Assembly: GCA_015069195.1 (NCBI GenBank)
Contig: SVJA01000003.1
Location: 62,001 to 126,000 of the forward strand
Direction: 5' to 3'
Source of the DNA: Oscillospiraceae bacterium
Lineage (GTDB): Bacteria > Bacillota > Clostridia > UBA1212
Length of the DNA stretch: 64,000 nt
Shown piece after piece: positions 36,447 through 46,522 of the stretch. The first letter of the stretch is position 1. Every line of letters begins with the position of its first letter. The translations under genes were made by a program, and so were the position numbers. Below the pieces are notes generated by a model, which saw nothing but the letters and a program-made list of their open reading frames with translations, was not told the origin of the DNA and searched no databases.

Positions 36447-36463
36447 CTCGACACCTCTCGACA
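36447..36463 (+). promoter_or_regulatory. Tandem Spo0A-like boxes upstream of spoIIE
   Basis: CTCGACA at 36447-36453 and 36457-36463, each 6 of 7 to the TTCGACA form of the 0A box and spaced exactly 10 bp. They lie 85-100 bp before the spoIIE start. TTATAT (36478-36483) is a possible -10. Confidence 0.65.
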
Positions 36464-36547
36464 TCATCCGATTTTCTTATATGTTAAAGTTTCTTTCCAT
36501 TGATTGAATTTTAAAATTCTATCATTTTACAAAGGATGGTTTTACTA

Positions 36548-39064
36548 ATGAAAAGAGATGTTATTACAGAAGAAGCGGGCGGATCTGTGCTGTTTCCGTC
36601 GGTCAGGTTTTTAGAGCTTGATAGGAAAGTTTTATTTACGGCACTGATAATGTTTTTTATGGGCAGAGCGTGGCTTCCGGGTGGTTTGATACCTTTTGGA
36701 ACGGCGGCTTTTGCGGCAGTTGTTATATCCCCTGATTGCAGATTAAAGGGTAATAGGGCATTGCTTTACGGCTTTTCGGTATTGATTGGCGTAATGACAC
36801 TCGGACAGTGGTGGCAGTTCCTTATAGGGCTTTTTGTTATGGTGTCGTTTTATTCTGCCGTGCGGATAAAGTTCGGTCAGAATATAACTCAGACAGATAT
36901 TACATACGGAGTGCAGACCGGTGTTGAAAGTAAGAAGCCGTTTGCCGTTATATGCGGAGTGATTTATTTTGTTTGCTCTGTAGGCGCTTCCGTTCTTGTG
37001 CTTGCGTTATCTTCCGGAAAAATATCAGATGCCTTGTCTTTACTTACACAATCTATTGTAGGATTTGCCGCGTTTTACGTTTTTCGTAATATTTCTTTAA
37101 TATTTGCAGATGATGTAGGGCGCAAAGTGATGACAAACGAGGAAATGGCTTGTATAGCCATAGGTGTAGCTGTCGCACTTATGGGACTTCCTGATATAGT
37201 TTTTCTGTCGATTTCATTGAAGCGACTGCTTTGTATCGTGGTTGTAATGGTTTTTAGTTATCGCGGCGGATTGGGTACGGGTGCTGCCTGTGGCGTGACT
37301 TGCGGAATACTGATTTCAGCGTCAAAAGTTGCGAGTGGCAGTGAGCTTTCGGCGATTGTAATTGCGGTGTACGGTTTCAGCGGATTTCTTGCGGGACTTT
37401 TTAATCGTTACAAAAAAATAGGTGTCGGTGTCGGTTTTGTTATAGGAAATTTGCTGCTCGCGATTTTGTTTAATGACAGTAGCGATATTGTGATAAATAT
37501 TTATGAGGTCGGATTTGCCGTGATTTTGTTTGCTCTTATTCCTGACAAGTTTACGGAGTTTCTCAAGCTTCCGCAGTTTTCAGGAATAAAAGTTCCTACA
37601 GTAAAAGTAAATTATGCGGTTAAACTGAGAAATACGGCGGTTGGAAAACTTGAAAATTTCTCTGGGATTATGCGTGAGATGTCTGAGGTTTGCAAGGACT
37701 TTACTGCCGGGTGTGCGTCGGGCAACAAAGACGACCTTGCACAGATTGTTGAAAGAACTACAGAGAATGTCTGCAAAAAATGTTCTCTGTGTCATAATTG
37801 TTGGGAGACGAATTTCTATAAAACTTATCAGGCTTTCGGTGTTATGGTGAGTATACTTGAATGTCGCGGAAAAATCCTTTTTACGGAGATTCCGAAGAAT
37901 GTTTCTACTGTTTGTCCTAATATAGATGGGGTGCTTGAGGAGATAAAGAAAGGTTTTGAAATGTGGCGCATTGACTGCCTGTGGCGCAGGCGTATGGAGG
38001 AAACTAAAAAGTTACTTCCGGTTCAGCTTGAGAGCATGGCGGCAATTCTTGATAATCTTGCGAAGGAAGTCGATTTAAGCGTTGTTTTCGAGGATAAAAT
38101 TGAGCGAAATATTATAAAATCAATGGCTGACCACGAATTGAAGATCAAAAATGTGACCGTTTCAAAGAACCTTTCAGGTCGTTTGGAAATATCTGCGGAT
38201 ATAAAGTGTTGCGGTATGAAAAAGGCTTGTATAAAGTCGTATCTTCCTCTCTTATCACGTGTTACCGGTACAAAACTTATAATCGACAAAGAGGCAACAT
38301 GCGAACTTTGCGGATTTGTTCCGCCGACTGAAAATACTCCTTGTCACAGTGATGGCACAAGTCCTTGGTGTCCTATGGTTTTCTGTGAGGCTGAACCTTT
38401 TCGTGTGGCGGTGTCTTCTGCTGTGTGTGCCGCTGAAAACAATAAAGTATGCGGCGATACACATACATTTACGGAGCTTCGCCACGGAGTATATTTAATG
38501 GCTATAAGCGACGGAATGGGTAGTGGTGAAAGCGCAGCGGCGCAAAGCAAGTCCGTGATTAAATTGCTGGAACTTTTTATGGAGAGCGGACTTGGCTGCG
38601 GCGCCGCGGTTGCAATGATAAATTCGTTGCTCGAAACGGGTAGCGATAAAATTGTTTCGGCAACGGTGGACCTTTGCCTTCTTGATCTTTATGAAGGCAA
38701 AGCTACATTTCTAAAACTTGGCGCTGTGCCTTCTGTGATAAAGCATGGTGCACACGTTGATTCAGTGGCTGTTCCGGCTCTTCCTATGGGAATGTCCGAT
38801 GATTGTCTTGAAGTGTTTGAATGTAAGACGATGAACAGAAAAATTGAGGACAAAGATATAATTATACTTATGTCTGACGGTGTGACGGAGGCTTTTCGGG
38901 AAAACGGCGGTAGCAGAGTTGATTTTTATTCTTGCATTGAAAATATGAATTCGTCAAATCCGAAACAGATTGCTGACTCGATTATAAATCTGGCTATCGC
39001 AAATTACGGTGGAGTTGCAAAAGATGATATGACGGTAATTGCTGCAACCGTAAAGAATCGCTGA
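36548..39064 (+). CDS. spoIIE: Stage II sporulation protein E
   Basis: Membrane protein phosphatase that dephosphorylates SpoIIAA to activate sigma-F in the forespore. The 838-residue protein has about ten membrane helices in the first 320 residues, a middle oligomerisation region with clustered cysteines (VCKKCSLCHNCWETNF), and a C-terminal PP2C domain with MAISDGMGSGESAAAQS and DDMTVIAA. ATG 36548 follows AAAGGA by 11 nt; ATG 36536 overlaps that site and has none of its own. Length is close to Bacillus SpoIIE (827). It shows that the organism can sporulate or descends from spore formers. Confidence 0.95.
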   Translation: MKRDVITEEAGGSVLFPSVRFLELDRKVLFTALIMFFMGRAWLPGGLIPFGTAAFAAVVISPDCRLKGNRALLYGFSVLIGVMTLGQWWQFLIGLFVMVSFYSAVRIKFGQNITQTDITYGVQTGVESKKPFAVICGVIYFVCSVGASVLVLALSSGKISDALSLLTQSIVGFAAFYVFRNISLIFADDVGRKVMTNEEMACIAIGVAVALMGLPDIVFLSISLKRLLCIVVVMVFSYRGGLGTGAACGVTCGILISASKVASGSELSAIVIAVYGFSGFLAGLFNRYKKIGVGVGFVIGNLLLAILFNDSSDIVINIYEVGFAVILFALIPDKFTEFLKLPQFSGIKVPTVKVNYAVKLRNTAVGKLENFSGIMREMSEVCKDFTAGCASGNKDDLAQIVERTTENVCKKCSLCHNCWETNFYKTYQAFGVMVSILECRGKILFTEIPKNVSTVCPNIDGVLEEIKKGFEMWRIDCLWRRRMEETKKLLPVQLESMAAILDNLAKEVDLSVVFEDKIERNIIKSMADHELKIKNVTVSKNLSGRLEISADIKCCGMKKACIKSYLPLLSRVTGTKLIIDKEATCELCGFVPPTENTPCHSDGTSPWCPMVFCEAEPFRVAVSSAVCAAENNKVCGDTHTFTELRHGVYLMAISDGMGSGESAAAQSKSVIKLLELFMESGLGCGAAVAMINSLLETGSDKIVSATVDLCLLDLYEGKATFLKLGAVPSVIKHGAHVDSVAVPALPMGMSDDCLEVFECKTMNRKIEDKDIIILMSDGVTEAFRENGGSRVDFYSCIENMNSSNPKQIADSIINLAIANYGGVAKDDMTVIAATVKNR

Positions 39065-39081
39065 ACATCAGCGGTTCTTTT

Positions 39082-41067
39082 TCAATTTCGATGTGTTTTT
39101 TTGCTTTGTGAAATTTTTGCAGGTTTAGAGCGGACAGGCGATTGTTTTGCTGTTTTACCTGTGCGGGAGGGTTTGCCTGCGATGAATTTCTTTGCGGATT
39201 TTCCTTTTGATTGTGTACCATAAGTTTTTGATTTTGATGATACCGGTTTTGAGTTGGTATAACCTTCGATCTTCCTCGGCGGAATAAGACAATTCTTGCC
39301 AAAACCTATTAAGTCCTGCCTGCCGGCTTTTATGAGCGCTTCCCTTACGAGATAGTAGTTTTCGGGAATGTTGTACTGAATCAATGCTCGCTGCATTGCC
39401 TTGTCGTGCGGTGTCTTTGCAACAAATACCTTTTTCATCGTGTGCGGATCAATTTCCGTATAGTACATACATGTGCTTGCCGTGAAAGGTGTGGGGTAGA
39501 AGTCCTGCACCTGTTCAGGGTGGTGACCTGTTCTCTTTATGTAGAGTGCAAGTTCTATGGCGTCATCAAGGGTTGAACCGGGGTGCGACGACATAAGGTA
39601 GGGTACTACGTACTGCTTTTTGCCTGTTGCGGCATTTGCCTTGTCGAACTTTTTCAAGAATGCTGTATAAACTGCGTTTGACGGTTTGCCCATAAGGCTG
39701 AGAACATTGTCCGAAACATGCTCCGGTGCAACTCTTAGCTGTCCGCTTATGTGGTGTTCGACGAGTTCTTTTAAAAATGTATTGTTTTTGTCAGCGAGCA
39801 GGTAATCGAATCTTATTCCGGAACGAATGAAAACTTTTTTGACCTTGGGTATGCTTCTGAGCTTTCTGAGAAGTTCCACATAGTCGCTGTGGTCTGCAAT
39901 CATATTTTTGCACGGTGTGGGGCAAAGACATTTTTTGTTCTTACAAGCACCGCTTTTAAGTTGCTTTTTACAAGCCGGCTGTCTGAAATTTGCAGTCGGG
40001 CCGCCGACATCGTGTATGTAGCCTTTGAAGTCTTTGTCCTGCGTGTATTTTACTGCTTCGTCAAGGATGGATTTGTGACTTCTCGTCTGAACGATTCTTC
40101 CCTGATGGAATGCAATGGCACAGAAGCTGCACGAACCAAAACATCCTCTGTTGCTTGTGATGCTGAACTTAACTTCTTCGAGTGCCGGAACGCCGCCGAG
40201 AGCATCATACGAAGGGTGCCATCTTCTTGTGTACGACAGGTCGTGTGAGAAATCCATTTCCTCTGTTGTGAGAGGTTTCTGCGGAGGATTCTGTACAACT
40301 ATGCTTCCGTCCGGATATTTTTCTATCAATGTTTTTGCGGTAAAGGGATCTGTGTTTGCTTCTTGAATAGCAAAACTTTCGGCAAATTTCTTTTTGCTTT
40401 CGGATATTTCCTTAAACGATGGCAGGATAATAAAATCAGCCAAGTTTTCGGTGTTTTTAGCCTTGAAAACCGAGCCGGCGATAAATGTGATATCTTTTAT
40501 CGAAAGACCGGAATTAAGGGCTTCTGCAAGCTCTATAATGCTTCTTTCTCCCATGCCGTAAAGTATGAGATTTGCCTGCGAGTCCAAAAGCACGGAGCGC
40601 TTCAGACTATCCGACCAATAATCATAATGTGCAAATCTTCTGAGGCTTGCCTCTACGCCGCCCAGAATTATCGGGGCATCTTTGTAAGCCTGACGAATGA
40701 GATTGCAGTAAACCACAGCAGCATAGTCAGGGCGCTTTCCTATAACGCCGCCCGGTGTGTAGGCATCGTTGTTGCGCCTTTTTTTAGCAACGGTGTAGTG
40801 GTTTACCATGGAGTCCATATTGCCGCTCATTACCAAGAAACCGAGTCTCGGCATTCCGAAAACTTTTACGCTGTTTTTGTCTTTCCAATCAGGTTGTGAA
40901 ATGATACCGACTTTGTAACCGTGTGCATCAAGCATACGGCTTATAATGGCATGACCGAACGAAGGGTGATCAACATACGCATCACCTATAACATAAACGA
41001 AGTCAACTTCGTCCCATCCTCTTTCTTTCATATCCTCTGCATTTATCGGTAAAAATTCATTCAACAT
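39082..41067 (-). CDS. YgiQ-family radical SAM protein
   Basis: A 661-residue UPF0313/YgiQ protein. The radical SAM cluster motif is [18 protein letters not shown] near residue 312. The N-terminal [34 protein letters not shown] and the domain with cysteines [20 protein letters not shown] are characteristic. The last 60 residues are basic and low in complexity ([19 protein letters not shown]), as in many family members. The reaction is unknown. It follows RNase J on the minus strand after a series of hairpins. Confidence 0.9.
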   Translation of the reverse strand: MLNEFLPINAEDMKERGWDEVDFVYVIGDAYVDHPSFGHAIISRMLDAHGYKVGIISQPDWKDKNSVKVFGMPRLGFLVMSGNMDSMVNHYTVAKKRRNNDAYTPGGVIGKRPDYAAVVYCNLIRQAYKDAPIILGGVEASLRRFAHYDYWSDSLKRSVLLDSQANLILYGMGERSIIELAEALNSGLSIKDITFIAGSVFKAKNTENLADFIILPSFKEISESKKKFAESFAIQEANTDPFTAKTLIEKYPDGSIVVQNPPQKPLTTEEMDFSHDLSYTRRWHPSYDALGGVPALEEVKFSITSNRGCFGSCSFCAIAFHQGRIVQTRSHKSILDEAVKYTQDKDFKGYIHDVGGPTANFRQPACKKQLKSGACKNKKCLCPTPCKNMIADHSDYVELLRKLRSIPKVKKVFIRSGIRFDYLLADKNNTFLKELVEHHISGQLRVAPEHVSDNVLSLMGKPSNAVYTAFLKKFDKANAATGKKQYVVPYLMSSHPGSTLDDAIELALYIKRTGHHPEQVQDFYPTPFTASTCMYYTEIDPHTMKKVFVAKTPHDKAMQRALIQYNIPENYYLVREALIKAGRQDLIGFGKNCLIPPRKIEGYTNSKPVSSKSKTYGTQSKGKSAKKFIAGKPSRTGKTAKQSPVRSKPAKISQSKKTHRN

Positions 41068-41106
41068 ATCTGACAGCGTCTTTCATAGCAACTTTTTTAG
41101 TGATGT

Positions 41107-41156
41107 ATTTGTGCAACATCTTGTTGCACAAATCAGTCAGCGGGGTTGCCGCTGAC
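41107..41156 (-). repeat. Two adjacent hairpins between RNase J and YgiQ genes
   Basis: ATTTGTGCAACA/TGTTGCACAAAT (41107-41133), perfect 12 bp, and GTCAGCGG/CCGCTGAC (41136-41156), perfect 8 bp. Together with the next terminator they make three consecutive stems in 97 bp. Confidence 0.7.
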
Positions 41157-41164
41157 CGTATTAT

Positions 41165-41203
41165 AAACCCTGCGGCTGCTTTTTCCAAGCAGCCGCAGGG
41201 TTT
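41165..41203. terminator. Terminator of the RNase J gene
   Basis: A perfect 17-bp stem, AAACCCTGCGG.../...CCGCAGGGTTT, with a 5-nt loop, just after the minus-strand stop at 41225. Confidence 0.85.
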
Positions 41204-41224
41204 ATCTGAAATTTCTGATTAAAA

Positions 41225-42973
41225 TTATTTTTCAACTGCAACTTCATCAGTTGGTTCTTCCGGTATGAGCTCCGGAAGAACCGTGTTTCCGCTGACTTCC
41301 ATAATAACGGGAAGTATCATCGGGTTACGTTTTGTTTTTTCGTACACATAATCGTGTACGGCATCTCTGATCATAGTCTTTTTGAGAGTCCAGTCGTGGC
41401 GTTTTCTCATATCCTCGGTCTTTTCGAGAGCATCCATAGTGATTTCACGGATATTCGTAATAATATCCTCGGACTCTCGCATGTAAACAAAACCTCTGGA
41501 TATGACATCGGGTCCGGATATTACCTTGCCGGTGTCTGAAAGGATAGAGAGAACTATTATGATAAGTCCGTCTGTTGCAAGATGTCTTCTGTCACGAAGA
41601 ACGATATTGCCTACATCACCTACGCCGAGTCCGTCAACCAAAACATTACCTGCTTCGACGCGCTCTGCAATGCTTGCGTGGTCATCACCTCTGAATTCTA
41701 CAACGGCACCGTTTTCTGTAATGAAAATATTTTCATCCGGCATACCGAGTTTTTTTGCTATGTTTGCGTGGTGGATGAGATGTCTGTGTTCGCCATGTAC
41801 CGGCATAAAGTATTTGGGCTTTGTGATGGTATGAATAAGCTTTAATTCTTCTTCGCAGGCGTGACCTGAAACGTGAACTTCTGCAAGTGCTTTGTAGATA
41901 ACATTAGCACCTTTTTTGAAAAGATCATCGATAACTTTTGCAATGGACTTTTCATTACCCGGAATGGGGCTTGCAGAAATGATTACTGTATCCGTCGGGT
42001 AAATCTCTACCTGATTGTGTGTAGCGTTTGCCATTCTTGAAAGTGCAGACATAGCTTCGCCCTGGCTGCCTGTGGTAATGATAACCAATTCATTAGCTGG
42101 GTAGTTGTCGATGTCTTCTACAGGAATGATAACTCCCTCAGTATTTTCCATATAGCCGATGCTTGTGGCAACGTCAACGATATTAACCATACTTCGTCCG
42201 CAGATTACACATTTTCTGCCGAGTTCTTTGGCGATATTTACAATCTGCTGAACACGGTGAATGTTTGATGAGAAGGTTGCGACAATAATTCTGCCTTCTA
42301 TCTTTGTGAAAAGATCCTCAAATGTCTTACCGACTGTACGCTCGGACATTGTGAACCCTTTTTTTTCGGCGTTTGTACTGTCTGCCATAAGCAAAAGTAC
42401 GCCTCTTTCTCCGAGTTCTGCCATTCTCATAAGGTCGATAGGCTCATTGTCAACCGGTGTATAGTCTACTTTGAAGTCGCCTGTATGAATTACGATACCG
42501 GCAGGTGTTGTAATAGCAAGAGCACACGCATCTGCGATACTGTGATTTGTACGGATGAATTCTACTGCAAAATCGCCTTTAATAATCATATCACCGTATT
42601 TTACCGTTTCGAGTGTCGCAGACATACCGATTCCCGCCTCGTCGAGTTTTTTCTGAACGAGAGCAAGCGTAAACTGAGTTCCGTAAATAGGAACATTTAT
42701 ACTTTTAAGGAAATAGGGAAGCGCACCTATGTGATCCTCGTGACCGTGGGTAAGTACGATAGCCTTTACCTTATCTTTTCTTGCGAGCAAATAGGTGAAA
42801 TCCGGAATAACCGCATCAATACCGGGCATATCTTCTTCCGGGAATGCAATACCTACATCAATTATAATGATATCGCTATCCGATTCGAAGGCGGTCATGT
42901 TTTTACCGATTTCGCCCAAACCTCCGAGCGGAATGATTCGCAAGTTTTTACTTTTAGCTTTAGTTGTTGTCAA
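41225..42973 (-). CDS. rnj: Ribonuclease J
   Basis: Metallo-beta-lactamase-fold RNase with endo- and 5'-exonuclease activity, central to mRNA decay and rRNA maturation. The 582-residue protein starts with RIIPLGGLGEIGKNMTA and has the zinc motif LTHGHEDHIGALPYF, GDFKVDYTP, and the beta-CASP segment with FMPVHGEHRHL. TTG 42973 lies 7 nt after AGGGGGA; the frame continues upstream without a better start. The strong promoter 180 bp upstream gives a long leader. Confidence 0.95.
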   Translation of the reverse strand: MTTTKAKSKNLRIIPLGGLGEIGKNMTAFESDSDIIIIDVGIAFPEEDMPGIDAVIPDFTYLLARKDKVKAIVLTHGHEDHIGALPYFLKSINVPIYGTQFTLALVQKKLDEAGIGMSATLETVKYGDMIIKGDFAVEFIRTNHSIADACALAITTPAGIVIHTGDFKVDYTPVDNEPIDLMRMAELGERGVLLLMADSTNAEKKGFTMSERTVGKTFEDLFTKIEGRIIVATFSSNIHRVQQIVNIAKELGRKCVICGRSMVNIVDVATSIGYMENTEGVIIPVEDIDNYPANELVIITTGSQGEAMSALSRMANATHNQVEIYPTDTVIISASPIPGNEKSIAKVIDDLFKKGANVIYKALAEVHVSGHACEEELKLIHTITKPKYFMPVHGEHRHLIHHANIAKKLGMPDENIFITENGAVVEFRGDDHASIAERVEAGNVLVDGLGVGDVGNIVLRDRRHLATDGLIIIVLSILSDTGKVISGPDVISRGFVYMRESEDIITNIREITMDALEKTEDMRKRHDWTLKKTMIRDAVHDYVYEKTKRNPMILPVIMEVSGNTVLPELIPEEPTDEVAVEK

Positions 42974-43152
42974 AATATTATCCCCCTGTTGCGAGCATAA
43001 AAAATTCGCATTTATATGTAACAACATTTGCGTCAATCATACAGTAATAATATCCGGATCAAATACAATAACGGCAAAGAGTACACACAAACTGCGATGT
43101 GTCCGTTGAAAAATATCTAAAACTATATGGTCGTACAAATATTATTTCTGTC

Positions 43153-43180
43153 ATTATACCACTTTTTCGCTATAAGTAAA
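43153..43180 (-). promoter_or_regulatory. Promoter of the RNase J gene
   Basis: On the minus strand TTTACT (43180-43175), 16-bp spacer, TATAAT (43158-43153). The resulting leader is about 170 nt. Confidence 0.7.
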
Positions 43181-43246
43181 CCTTTTTTTACAAATTTTTT
43201 TACTAAAATATTGAAATTTTTCAGAGTCCTGAGAGTGTCCCATTGA

Positions 43247-43275
43247 TTGACATTATTTCCCGGGAAATGTAAGTT
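43247..43275 (+). promoter_or_regulatory. recA promoter with palindromic operator in the spacer
   Basis: TTGACA (43247-43252), 17-bp spacer, TAAGTT (43270-43275). The perfect palindrome ATTTCCCGGGAAAT (43255-43268) fills the spacer. No GAAC-N4-GTTC SOS box is present between the promoter and recA. Confidence 0.65.
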
Positions 43276-43340
43276 TTAGTTGACTAAGGAGGGAACTTAA
43301 TATAGAATAACTACAAACAAAAGTTTGGAGGTATTCTATT

Positions 43341-44363
43341 ATGAGTGATAAGACAGATATGCAGCCCGTTAGTGAAAAAAAGAGAGCTCTTGAGGCTGCT
43401 ATGGCAGTTATAGAAAAACAGTTCGGTCAGGGTTCGGTTATGAAACTCGGTGATAATAAACATATGAATGTCGAGGTGGTTTCCACAGGTTCTATCGCGA
43501 TAGATTTTGCCCTCGGAGTAGGCGGCTTGCCGAGAGGACGTATTATAGAGATATATGGTCCTGAGTCATCCGGTAAAACTACGGTAGCACTTCATGCTAT
43601 CGCAGAGGCTCAGATGATGGGCGGAGAGGCTGCTTTTATAGATGCAGAGCATGCTCTTGATCCTGTATATGCAAAGGCTTTGGGTGTAGACATAGATAAT
43701 CTTATTGTTGCACAGCCTGACACAGGTGAGCAGGCACTTGAGATTGCGGAAGCACTTGTCAGAAGCGGTGCGATAGATATTATTGTAATAGACTCGGTTG
43801 CGGCACTTGTTCCGAAGGCTGAACTTGCAGGCGAGATGGGAGATTCACACGTAGGTCTTCATGCGAGACTTATGTCGCAGGCTCTCAGAAAACTTTCCGG
43901 TGTGATAAATAAGTCAAATACTATTGCCATCTTCATAAACCAGCTTCGTGAGAAGGTCGGTGTTATGTACGGAAATCCCGAGGTTACCACAGGCGGCCGT
44001 GCTCTCAAGTTCTATTCTTCTGTCAGAATGGATATCAGAAAAGTTGAGGCGATAAAAGAAGGCAGCGAGATTATCGGAAACAAAACCCGCGTAAAGATTG
44101 TTAAAAACAAAGTTGCTCCTCCGTTCAAAGAGGCAGAAGTTGATATTATTTACGGAAAAGGTATTTCCAAAGAGGGTTCGCTTCTCGATGTGGCGGTAAA
44201 TTATGATATCGTTTCCAAGAGTGGTTCGTGGTTCTCATATAACGGACAGCGTATCGGACAGGGTCGAGAGACTGTAAAGGCATATCTCCGCGAAAATCCG
44301 GACGTTATGGCAGAGATTGATGAGAAAGTGAGAGAAATAGCTGCAGAGAAGTTGATGAGCTGA
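43341..44363 (+). CDS. recA: RecA recombinase
   Basis: DNA strand-exchange protein and co-protease for LexA. The 340-residue protein has Walker [14 protein letters not shown] at about residue 74, Walker [11 protein letters not shown], the L1/L2 regions around [14 protein letters not shown] and [29 protein letters not shown]. The C-terminal acidic tail is short. GGAGG precedes ATG. It leads a run of housekeeping genes (recX, rimO, pgsA, plsX, acpP, rnc). Confidence 0.99.
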   Translation: MSDKTDMQPVSEKKRALEAAMAVIEKQFGQGSVMKLGDNKHMNVEVVSTGSIAIDFALGVGGLPRGRIIEIYGPESSGKTTVALHAIAEAQMMGGEAAFIDAEHALDPVYAKALGVDIDNLIVAQPDTGEQALEIAEALVRSGAIDIIVIDSVAALVPKAELAGEMGDSHVGLHARLMSQALRKLSGVINKSNTIAIFINQLREKVGVMYGNPEVTTGGRALKFYSSVRMDIRKVEAIKEGSEIIGNKTRVKIVKNKVAPPFKEAEVDIIYGKGISKEGSLLDVAVNYDIVSKSGSWFSYNGQRIGQGRETVKAYLRENPDVMAEIDEKVREIAAEKLMS

Positions 44364-44405
44364 TTGTAGGCTATTTAAAAGAACGGTTTGCAGCCGAAAA
44401 AAGAT

Positions 44406-45077
44406 ATGGTAGACAAAAAGGAAAAAGCAGAATATATCGCAACTGACAGAATTGATTCAGACTCTTCCGAGCTTTGGATTCTGTCGTATGTTCCGAGTGA
44501 TGACAAAACAGAAACATACACGGTCAGATTTGATAACGGTGAGATTTTAGAAGTATCTGCCGAGGAGTTTTTTGAAAATTCTTTGTATGAAACGGAAAGA
44601 CCGGTAGGTATAAGCTTTGGAGAGTTGGTTTACAAAGTTTATTCAAAGCGTGCATTTTATGAAGGTGTGCGCTTTGTTTTATTCTCAAAAAAGACTGTGT
44701 CACAGGTGCATGATCACCTTAGTGGACTCGGATTTGATGAGGATTGTCGCGATTATGCCGTGAAATCTCTTACAGAAGAGGGGTATCTTGATGATGTCAC
44801 ATATACACAGAAGTTTATAAGGAAAGCTGTTGATTCCAGAATTGTTTCGTGTATGATGATAGTTTGTGAGTTGAAACAAAAAGGAATTGAGGAAAACGTT
44901 GTACGCGAATGTCTTGCTGACATGGATATTGATGATATTTATCTCGCAAAACGTGCCGTTGCAAAGAAAACAGCGGTCGGAGTGAATGATACGGTGAAAA
45001 TCAGAAGATTTCTTATGGGTAAAGGCTTTACCGGAGAGGCTATTCGCAAAGCACTGGGTTCAGATGATTTTGAATAA
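44406..45077 (+). CDS. recX: RecX regulator of RecA
   Basis: A 223-residue helical repeat protein that binds RecA filaments and limits their activity. RecX repeats are visible as VHDHLSGLGFDEDCRDYAVKSL-like and ELKQKGIEENVVRECLADM segments and the final RRFLMGKGFTGEAIRKAL. ATG 44406 and TTG 44388 are both possible; neither has a strong ribosome binding site. It follows recA by about 40 bp, as usual in Firmicutes. Confidence 0.9.
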   Translation: MVDKKEKAEYIATDRIDSDSSELWILSYVPSDDKTETYTVRFDNGEILEVSAEEFFENSLYETERPVGISFGELVYKVYSKRAFYEGVRFVLFSKKTVSQVHDHLSGLGFDEDCRDYAVKSLTEEGYLDDVTYTQKFIRKAVDSRIVSCMMIVCELKQKGIEENVVRECLADMDIDDIYLAKRAVAKKTAVGVNDTVKIRRFLMGKGFTGEAIRKALGSDDFE

Positions 45078-45106
45078 AAATATATAATTCGGAGTGAGTT
45101 TTCGTT

Positions 45107-46477
45107 ATGAGTTCTGAAAAGATTGCAGTAAAAAATGGTTGTAAAAGTAAAGATAAGGTTTCAATCGGAATGATTTCTCTCGGTTGTGCGAAAAACAGAG
45201 TTGATTCGGAAATTATGCTCGGATTGCTTTCCGGCGCAGATTATTCGATTACGCCGGATCCTGCAGAAGCAGAGGTTATTATTATAAATACATGCGGTTT
45301 TATCGAAAGTGCCAAACAAGAGGCCATTGATACCATTTTAGAAATGGCTGAGTACAAAATTACAGGGAAATGTAAAAAAATTATAGTTACCGGTTGCCTT
45401 TCGGAACGTTATGCAAAAGAAATAGAAGAAGCTTTGCCCGAAGTTGACGATATCATAGGCGTAGGTGGTTATGATCGCATATGTGAAGCGGTGTTGTCTG
45501 ATGAAAAGTATATTTATATCGAGAAAAATTATGATATAGGATACTTGAATTCAGCCAGAATACTGACAACTCCGGCAGGTAGCGCATACTTAAAAATTGC
45601 GGAGGGTTGTGACAACCGATGTGCATATTGTGCTATTCCTTCTATAAGAGGTCCTTTCAGAAGCCGAAGTATAGAAGATATTGTCGCAGAAGCAAAACGT
45701 CTTGCCGACATTGGTGTAAAAGAACTCGTGCTTGTGGCTCAGGATACCACCCGCTACGGTATAGATATTTCCGCCGACGGGAGACCGATGCTCGGAAAAC
45801 TTGTACGCGAGCTGAATGACATAGAAAAGATAAAATGGATAAGGCTTTTGTATCTGTATCCCGACGAAATGACTGAGGATGTTTTTGCTGCTATGCGTGA
45901 GTGTGAAAAGGTATTGCCGTATATAGATCTTCCTCTTCAACATATTGCTGATGATGTTCTTTCACGTATGAATCGTCGAGGCAGCGGAGAACTTATCAGA
46001 AATACCATAAAGCGTCTGCGCAGAGAACTTCCGGGATGTGTTATCAGAACTTCTTTGATTACCGGCTTCCCGGGTGAAACAGAAGATAATCACCGAGAAC
46101 TTGCAGAATTTCTTGATGAATTCAAGCTTGATAGAGTAGGTATATTTACGTATTCAAAAGAGGAAGGCACGGAAGCTTCCAAGATGCGTCCGCAAATAAA
46201 AAAATCAGTAAAAGAGCAACGTTATGATGAACTTATGAGTATACAGCGCATTGTTTCACAACAGAAAAATATGTCGCGGATAAGTGAGATTTGCGATGTT
46301 TTAGTAGAAGGTGTTGCCGAAGACGGACTTTTCTACGTAGGCAGGAGTTACGCGGAAGCTCCCGAAGAAGACGGTAATATATATTTCACCGCAAATGACG
46401 AAATAAACATAGGTGACATAGTAAAGGTTAAAATTCTTATAGCCGAGGATTATGATTTGACAGGCGAGCAAGTTTAG
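45107..46477 (+). CDS. rimO: Ribosomal protein S12 methylthiotransferase RimO
   Basis: Radical SAM enzyme that adds a methylthio group to an aspartate of ribosomal protein S12. The 456-residue protein has the N-terminal UPF0004 domain with SLGCAKNRVDSE and INTCGFIESAKQE, the radical SAM motif EGCDNRCAYCAIPSIRG near residue 166, and a C-terminal TRAM domain. The signature SLGCAKN and the missing NTC...R pattern of MiaB favour RimO. GGAG lies before ATG. Confidence 0.95.
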   Translation: MSSEKIAVKNGCKSKDKVSIGMISLGCAKNRVDSEIMLGLLSGADYSITPDPAEAEVIIINTCGFIESAKQEAIDTILEMAEYKITGKCKKIIVTGCLSERYAKEIEEALPEVDDIIGVGGYDRICEAVLSDEKYIYIEKNYDIGYLNSARILTTPAGSAYLKIAEGCDNRCAYCAIPSIRGPFRSRSIEDIVAEAKRLADIGVKELVLVAQDTTRYGIDISADGRPMLGKLVRELNDIEKIKWIRLLYLYPDEMTEDVFAAMRECEKVLPYIDLPLQHIADDVLSRMNRRGSGELIRNTIKRLRRELPGCVIRTSLITGFPGETEDNHRELAEFLDEFKLDRVGIFTYSKEEGTEASKMRPQIKKSVKEQRYDELMSIQRIVSQQKNMSRISEICDVLVEGVAEDGLFYVGRSYAEAPEEDGNIYFTANDEINIGDIVKVKILIAEDYDLTGEQV

Positions 46478-46522
46478 ACTAAAATAAAGTGTTATAAATT
46501 TATGATATCAAGGGGTTTTGAT

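Noticed and set aside
43201-43340. LexA box at recA
   Set aside because: GGGAACTTAATATAG has a GAAC but no GTTC partner at the right spacing. The palindrome present is of another type.
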